Notes under the pieces: model-generated
Databases searched by the model: none
Told to the model about the DNA's origin: nothing
The model's input: the letters and a program-made list of their open reading frames with translations, nothing else
Program-made: the position numbers and the translations under genes
In this document: positions 58,445 through 64,000 of the stretch, in pieces
How the letters are laid out: every line of letters begins with the position of its first letter
Numbering within the stretch: the stretch's first letter is position 1
Source: Leishmania donovani
Taxonomy: Eukaryota; Euglenozoa; Kinetoplastea; Trypanosomatida; Trypanosomatidae
Direction: 5' to 3'
Length of the DNA stretch: 64,000 nt
Assembly (NCBI RefSeq): GCF_000227135.1
Contig: NC_018239.1
Span: forward strand, 186,001-250,000

Positions 58445-58525
58445 GGTGGTGGTGGTGGTGGTGGTGGTGGTGGTGGTGGTGGTGGTGGTGGTGGTGGTGG
58501 TGGTGGTGGTGGTGGTGGTGGTGGT
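58445..58525. repeat. (GGT)27 perfect trinucleotide repeat
   Basis: Eighty-one nucleotides of uninterrupted GGT on the plus strand. On the minus strand one frame reads it as polyhistidine (58236-58697), but the rest of that frame is low-complexity and there is no sign of a gene. Length polymorphism between strains is likely. Confidence 0.95.
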
Positions 58526-59883
58526 CCTCGTCGTAGTAGTGGACTAGCTCGACAAGAACAAAAAAAGGAAAATCTTTAGCACCAAACAGACAAAACAACA
58601 CGTCGTACGGCATACGCACACACCAAATTGTGAAGGAAAAAAAAAGATACTCCTGTGGCTGGTGAAAGACAACAAGTGCGGTTACAACCACACACAAAGA
58701 TTCTTAGACATAAAAGCGCGCAGACATGTAAGTAGACAGCCGTCATGACATGCTCACCTGGGTACCCGAGTAGAAAGCTGGTGAGGAAGAAGCGAGCTTG
58801 CTGAATGATATAAAAAGGGTGGGCAATGAAGGAAAAAGCAGCTGGGCGCACGCTCGCAGACACACACACGCACATACACACATAAGCACATGCAACACCA
58901 ACCGCGCATCACGAGAGCGCAAGAAAGCTAACAGGAGCACGAAAAAGAAGTTGCGTGTAGAGACCTGTAGCGGCGGCGAGTGAGGGGGGCGATGAGCCGG
59001 GTAAAAAAAGCACTGGAGAACTAAAAAAAAACACCGCACGTACGCACAGGCGCATGTACACACGAATGCGCACGCGCATGGCGTTAAAAAAAAATTAGAC
59101 AAAGGTGACTGATATAGAGATGAACACACGTATACGTCACGTGCTTATATATATATATATTCATTTACATGGCAAACCACCACAGACATATGAACACGCA
59201 CACACAAGAAGAGTGTAAACCCTTTCAATGCAGGGCAGCCCAAAATTGAAAAAAAAAAGAAAACACGCGTGGGCAACGGGGTAAAACATACATATATAGC
59301 ACAAAAAAAAAGAAAAATAGAAAAAGAATCAAAGCAGCCCCTCTCCTCAGATTCACTATACGAAAAAAAGGGAAAGCAGCCGCGTGATGTTGATTTTTGA
59401 TGAAAGTGAGAGCGACACAACGCAAAAACATGGAAACCAACCACAAACATGCAAAAAAAAAAGAAAATAATACCCATGACGAAGGCTTGAAGCTATAGAG
59501 CACGAAAAAGAAAAGAATGAGCGAGAAAAGGAGAGAGGAAGGGAGGTACCCAACAAAGGGAACATGAAAAGTTAAAAAAAAGAAGACCACAGAAACAGGG
59601 CGAGAGGGGCACACGCACAGACACATCCACGCACACACACGCAGGAGATCCAGAAAGGAAACTCAGGAACACGAAGATAAAAAAAAATAATAATGAGGCA
59701 GAGAAGCAAGAAGGCGAAAAGAAATGCACCACAAGCGCCAGGATATAGACTAAGAGAAGCAAACTAAACAAGAAAGCGAATTTTGGAAAACGCAAAGACA
59801 CCAGTAGAAAAAAAGCACGAAGACGTCCCTCATTCTTTTCTGCTTCAGTTGCTTTTTCGTTTCGCTTAGTGTTCGTGTCTGCG

Positions 59884-59910
59884 TGTGTGTGTGTGTGTGT
59901 GTGTGTGTGG
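59884..59910. repeat. (TG)n microsatellite
   Basis: A TG dinucleotide run of about 27 nt. Confidence 0.85.
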
Positions 59911-62900
59911 TCTTCTTCCTTTTGCATCTCATTCCTACGGAGAAGGAAAAGCACACGTGCAGCTAACGGAGAATCTGTGCAGATGCGTGAACGGCGTGTG
60001 GATTCTATGTTTGTCTGTGCATCTTTCTTGTGCTCTTATTTGGGGCGTCGGTGCGGCGTTGATTCTGAAACACAAAGGAAAAGAGCCTGAATCATATTGC
60101 TGCCTTTGCCTTTCTGGTTCTTTCTTGTCGTTGCTGTTGCCGTCTATGCTGCGTTTTTGTTTTCGTGTCAATGGTGTTCTTCTGAATGAGTTGGGCACCA
60201 CAAACACACACACACATGCGCACATGCATACATATACAGACATATATATTTGTACGTGTGTGTGTCCGTGTGTGTATATGTGTGTGCATGCCGGCCTGCG
60301 TGTGAGTTTTGTGTGTATGAGTCCGTGCACCATGAGGATGCCAGGATGCATCACACGCAGAGATATACACATAAGCATCTCATGCACACACACACACACA
60401 TGCATGCCCCGCCCCGGAGGAGGAGGATTACTGGAGGATGTAAGGCGTGCTTGATCCTCGGCCTGTTCTCTCTGTGTTGCTGTCGTTCTTCATATTCGTG
60501 CTGTTTTTTTTTTTTTGTTTGTTTGCTGTTGTTGTTTGTGTTTCTCTCCTACTCCTCCACACTGTTCTCCTCTACTGGAACGGCACACACACACACAAAA
60601 TAGAAAAACGCAGAGGCTAAGGACAAAAAAAGGGGGTGCGCGGAACGAACACACAGGGAAGATGCTACCTGTATCGGGTGTGGCCGTGTGGGTCCGTGTG
60701 CGAGAGAAAGAAAGAGTCGGAGAAGGCAGCGAGAAACGAGCACAGACGTGCAACAAAGCAGCAGGCGAACCGAAAAAAAAAGATCCAAAAGAAATGCGCC
60801 ATTCAAAGGGGCTACACAGTCAAGGAAGAGGAAGAGGGAGGGAGAGAGAGGGGGGGAGAAGCGGGAGAAGAACAAGACAACGGTTATCAAGGCCAAACCA
60901 ATAAAAAAAAAGCATAGAGCAGAAGGAGAAGAGTCAACGAAAGATGGTGTAGGAAGGCTTGGGGAGGAGGGGCGGCGGAGAGGTGACCGAGCGAACAGAG
61001 ATTCTGTGGACGTGCAAACACTCACAGAGAGAGTAGGCAGCAAGGCAGCCATGAAGGAGGGGGAGGGAGAGTGGGGAGAGAGGGAGAGAGGGAGAAGACA
61101 CGGGGCAGGAGAGACAACGTGAAAAAGAAACCCACGAATGAAAGTGCTGACGGTGATGAGAGCAAGGAAACGACAGTGAGAGAGAACCTCCGCGACATGG
61201 CAATCGCCTCCCACACATGCACCACAGGGGATACGTCGGGGAAAAAAAAGAACGCAAAGACGTTTTTCTTTTCTGCAGCTCCGCCTCGTCTTTTCTTCTG
61301 GTGGTTTCCATCGCGCTCTTTGTATCCCTTCGGCTACTGTCGAGTGTTCAGGTGTGGATTTGACCTCTGTTGACATGCCCCGTACCCCTCACGATGTTCT
61401 TCGTTCCGTTCATCTGGAACTCCACTCCTCCATCCGTTACACGCGCAGACAGATCTTCGTGACCTCGGCGCGTTTTCGTTTTCCACTTCGCCTCTTCTCT
61501 CTTTTCTTTGCCTCCGTAGAACCGTTTGACGGACACGGCGTTCTCTGCCCTTTCTGCCGCATAACTCGTGCAGATAAAGAGCACGCGCTCGCCAGAAAAG
61601 TAAACCAAAAAAAAAAACAGAAAATATGCTCTCTTCCCCTCCTCACTTTCTCCTGCGAACAAGCACACACACACGCCCGTCTCCCTCTCGCCCCCCTTAC
61701 AGGCACACTTCTTCAACGCCTAACGTTGAAAACAAAGGAAAAAAAGCATACATAAAACGAAACAAAAACCATAGGGAGGAGAAAGGGGAAACGTTGGGGG
61801 AGAGACAGTGCAGAAGGAGGAGGAGAGAGGGAGGGATGTGGAGAAGAGAGAGCAGCGCAAGCCCTGGATGCTGCGCCGCGTCTGTTTCAATTTTTTCATG
61901 CATTTTTTTTTTCCGACGGTGAACGAATATACAGACGACATCTTTGATTGCGCTTCGCTCTTTCTTCGCTCTTCCTTTTTTGTTTGCTGTTCAGCATCGC
62001 GTGCTGTGTGTCTGTCACGGAGTACCTGAACGTGCAAACTCCCACGCACGCATTTCGGTGCAACAAGCACGTCGCGCGAGTGCCCAGCGACGTGCTTCTT
62101 GCATACACCTTCTTTTCCACCCCTCTCTCCCGCTCCATTTGGTTCCTTCGCTGGCGCGCTAACACGGTATGGCTTCTTGCAGCCTCGCTGCGTTTTTACA
62201 CCGGCGTTCACCATAAGAAGTCGTTCAGATCTCTGAGGGAAAAACAAATGCCACACACTCACGCATCATCCACCACGGCACCTCTGCACTTCACGGGGAG
62301 AGCGCATACGTGCAGAGAACAGCCATAATCAGCGACGAGGAAGAAAGAAAAAGGCTTCGCAAGCGAGGACAAGGTCAGTCTCACGGGCACACGTCGAGGG
62401 CTGCGAGAAAGAGAAGCGGAAACAAAAACAAAACAAGCGGAGAGAGGGAGGAAGGGAAAGCACACGGCCCAACAAAAAAGTAAACAAAAAATACAAAAAA
62501 AATACAAAGTCATGCCCTCACCGACACATGAAAGAGCCCGCGGCGAGTTTAGCAAGCGGGAAAAAAAAAAAGAAACATACAAGAGGGGATGTGAAAAGTG
62601 CCGTCATGCGAACTTAGCGAGGCCCACATCCCAGGAGTGTGTGTGTGTGTGTGCGTAGATGTCTGGGAAGGATGGGGATGCGCTAAGTTACCTCGACGCA
62701 CTCGCCTCTTGTCATTCTTTCGATCCTTCGTCTACTTCGCTTGAGAAATCCTGTTTCGCCCTTTTATTTATTCGGGCGCTCCTTAGGTTCTGCATCGTGC
62801 TCTCTGCAAATATGCGCGTGCGCGTGTGTGTTATTTGTTTTCTTGCTCAGCTTCGGTTAGAAAAACGTCCACCTCTCCAGACATAAGCAGAAGCAGAGAG

Positions 62901-63698
62901 GAGCCAAAATCACTCGATAAAAAGTGCTCGGCGAGCGAAGAAGCGAAGGCATAAACACAGACACATATGCTGAGCGGCGAAAACAGACACAAAAAGCCCA
63001 GACATGTACGCACCGACGCGCACCCCGCCTGTTAAACAACGAGAAGAGCGTCAACAGAGAAAGAGCATACATCGCCGAACACAACTTTTTTCTCTTTATC
63101 GCGCAGGGCCGCAAGGAAGAGAGAGGGTGGGTGGAGGGAAGAGTAGCGTGAAAACACAAAAAAATACAATAAAATAAAACAAAACGGAGCACAAGGAGAA
63201 GCGAGGAGTAAAAAGAGAGAGCCACAACTGGAAGAACCATCATGAATTACAAAAAAAAAGCGACACAGAATGGAGAAAGAGATACGCAGAGAGGCCGAAA
63301 AAAAAAAGCAAGCCAAACACGCAAGCACAAGCTAACCGACAACACAAAACAAATAAAGACGGGAACAGACAGCAACGAAAAAAAAAGAGGCGAGTAAAAC
63401 ACATCCCGGCACACTCGAAAGCGGCAGTTCCGCCCGCCACCACCACCAAGACACGAACAGAATGATGTTCGTGGGTTGGCTTTCTCTCCACTTTAAATCA
63501 AAAAAAAAGATGAAAGACAGCTATCGCCATGGCAGAACGACAGCTTCCGGGAAAAGACTAACTAGAGCGTTGTGGTGGGGGAGGGGGGAGGGGCGGGAGC
63601 GTCGGTGGTGCACGACAAGAATAGAAAACAGCGCAAACCCTCCGAAACGAGGTCACGAAAAAAAAAACAGCAGAAAAGGAAAGCAGCACGCACACACA

Positions 63699-63720
63699 TA
63701 TGTATATATATATATATATT
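63699..63720. repeat. (TA)n microsatellite preceded by (CA)n
   Basis: CACACACATATG is followed by a TA run, near the right edge of the window. Confidence 0.85.
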
Positions 63721-64000
63721 TGCATGAAAACATTCACGCGAAAAAGGCAGGGAAAAAAAGGGACGACAGCAGAGGACGTGGGGCAGTACTAATAGTGGCC
63801 GCGCTGGAAGTTGAGGCTGAGCACAAGCGAAAAAAAAGAGCGGGGGGGGGGGGCAAAATAAAACCAGAGCACAAGAGGAGGAGGAAGGACGTGCGCCTTG
63901 ACGTCATGAAAGAACACATAAAAATATTTAAAAAAGGGCTCGTAGCGACTAAGAGTGGAGAAAGACGGACAGCAGTATATACGAGCTGAGGGGAGTATCA

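Larger units (their letters stand above)
52691..64000. other. Gene-free right end, about 11.3 kb
   Basis: Strongly A/G-rich on the plus strand with many A-runs, so the minus strand is rich in polypyrimidine tracts. No frame shows coding bias on either strand. Balanced patches at about 56420-56720, 61260-61600, 61880-62340 and 62600-62880 lack convincing frames. TA/TG runs occur at 57207-57232, 59147-59161, 59884-59910 and 63699-63720, and a (GGT)27 tract at 58445-58525. The next gene upstream presumably begins beyond the right edge. Confidence 0.6.

Noticed and set aside
58236..58697. Frame with a long polyhistidine run
   Set aside because: The run is just the (GGT)27 repeat on the other strand; the flanking residues are Phe/Leu/Ser low-complexity sequence.

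Overview
The window looks like nuclear DNA of a trypanosomatid, most likely Leishmania or a close relative in the Leishmaniinae. The evidence is five long intronless reading frames, all on the minus strand, with GC-rich third codon positions. At least three of them follow a pyrimidine tract and an AG within about 50 nt, as expected for spliced-leader trans-splicing. The spacers carry many (TG)n, (TA)n and purine-run repeats. The plus strand between genes is mostly purine-rich, so the transcribed minus strand is pyrimidine-rich, which fits one polycistronic unit read right to left.

Layout, left to right: (1) 1-1307, the N-terminal 435 codons of a protein that runs off the left edge and resembles the PIN-like rRNA-processing factor UTP23; (2) 2822-6274, a 1150-residue coiled-coil protein with an acidic, basic-tailed C-terminus; (3) 12992-15346, a 784-residue Ser/Ala/Pro-rich protein; (4) 28097-30346, a 749-residue low-complexity protein with a more ordered C-terminal third; (5) 38123-39952, a 609-residue protein with a Cys/His-rich segment near the C-terminus. 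I recognise no function for genes 2 to 5.

The rest is non-coding as far as I can see: spacers of about 1.5, 6.7, 12.8 and 7.8 kb, then about 24 kb from 39953 to the right edge with no convincing gene. That is very sparse for a Leishmania-type genome. The right-hand region holds three runs of 99 Ns. Two of them are bracketed by exact duplicates (287 and 353 bp), which looks like unmerged contig overlaps. Between these two lies a GC-rich 1.7 kb block unlike its surroundings, possibly a degenerate retroposon of the DIRE/SIDER type. A second, balanced-composition block lies at about 51300-52690.

The genes do not suggest a joint pathway; trypanosomatid units usually mix unrelated genes. The most useful results are the edge-truncated UTP23-like gene, two start corrections inferred from splice signals, a strong 19/18-nt hairpin at 1700-1746, the assembly duplications with the repeat they delimit, and the unusually long gene-free stretches.
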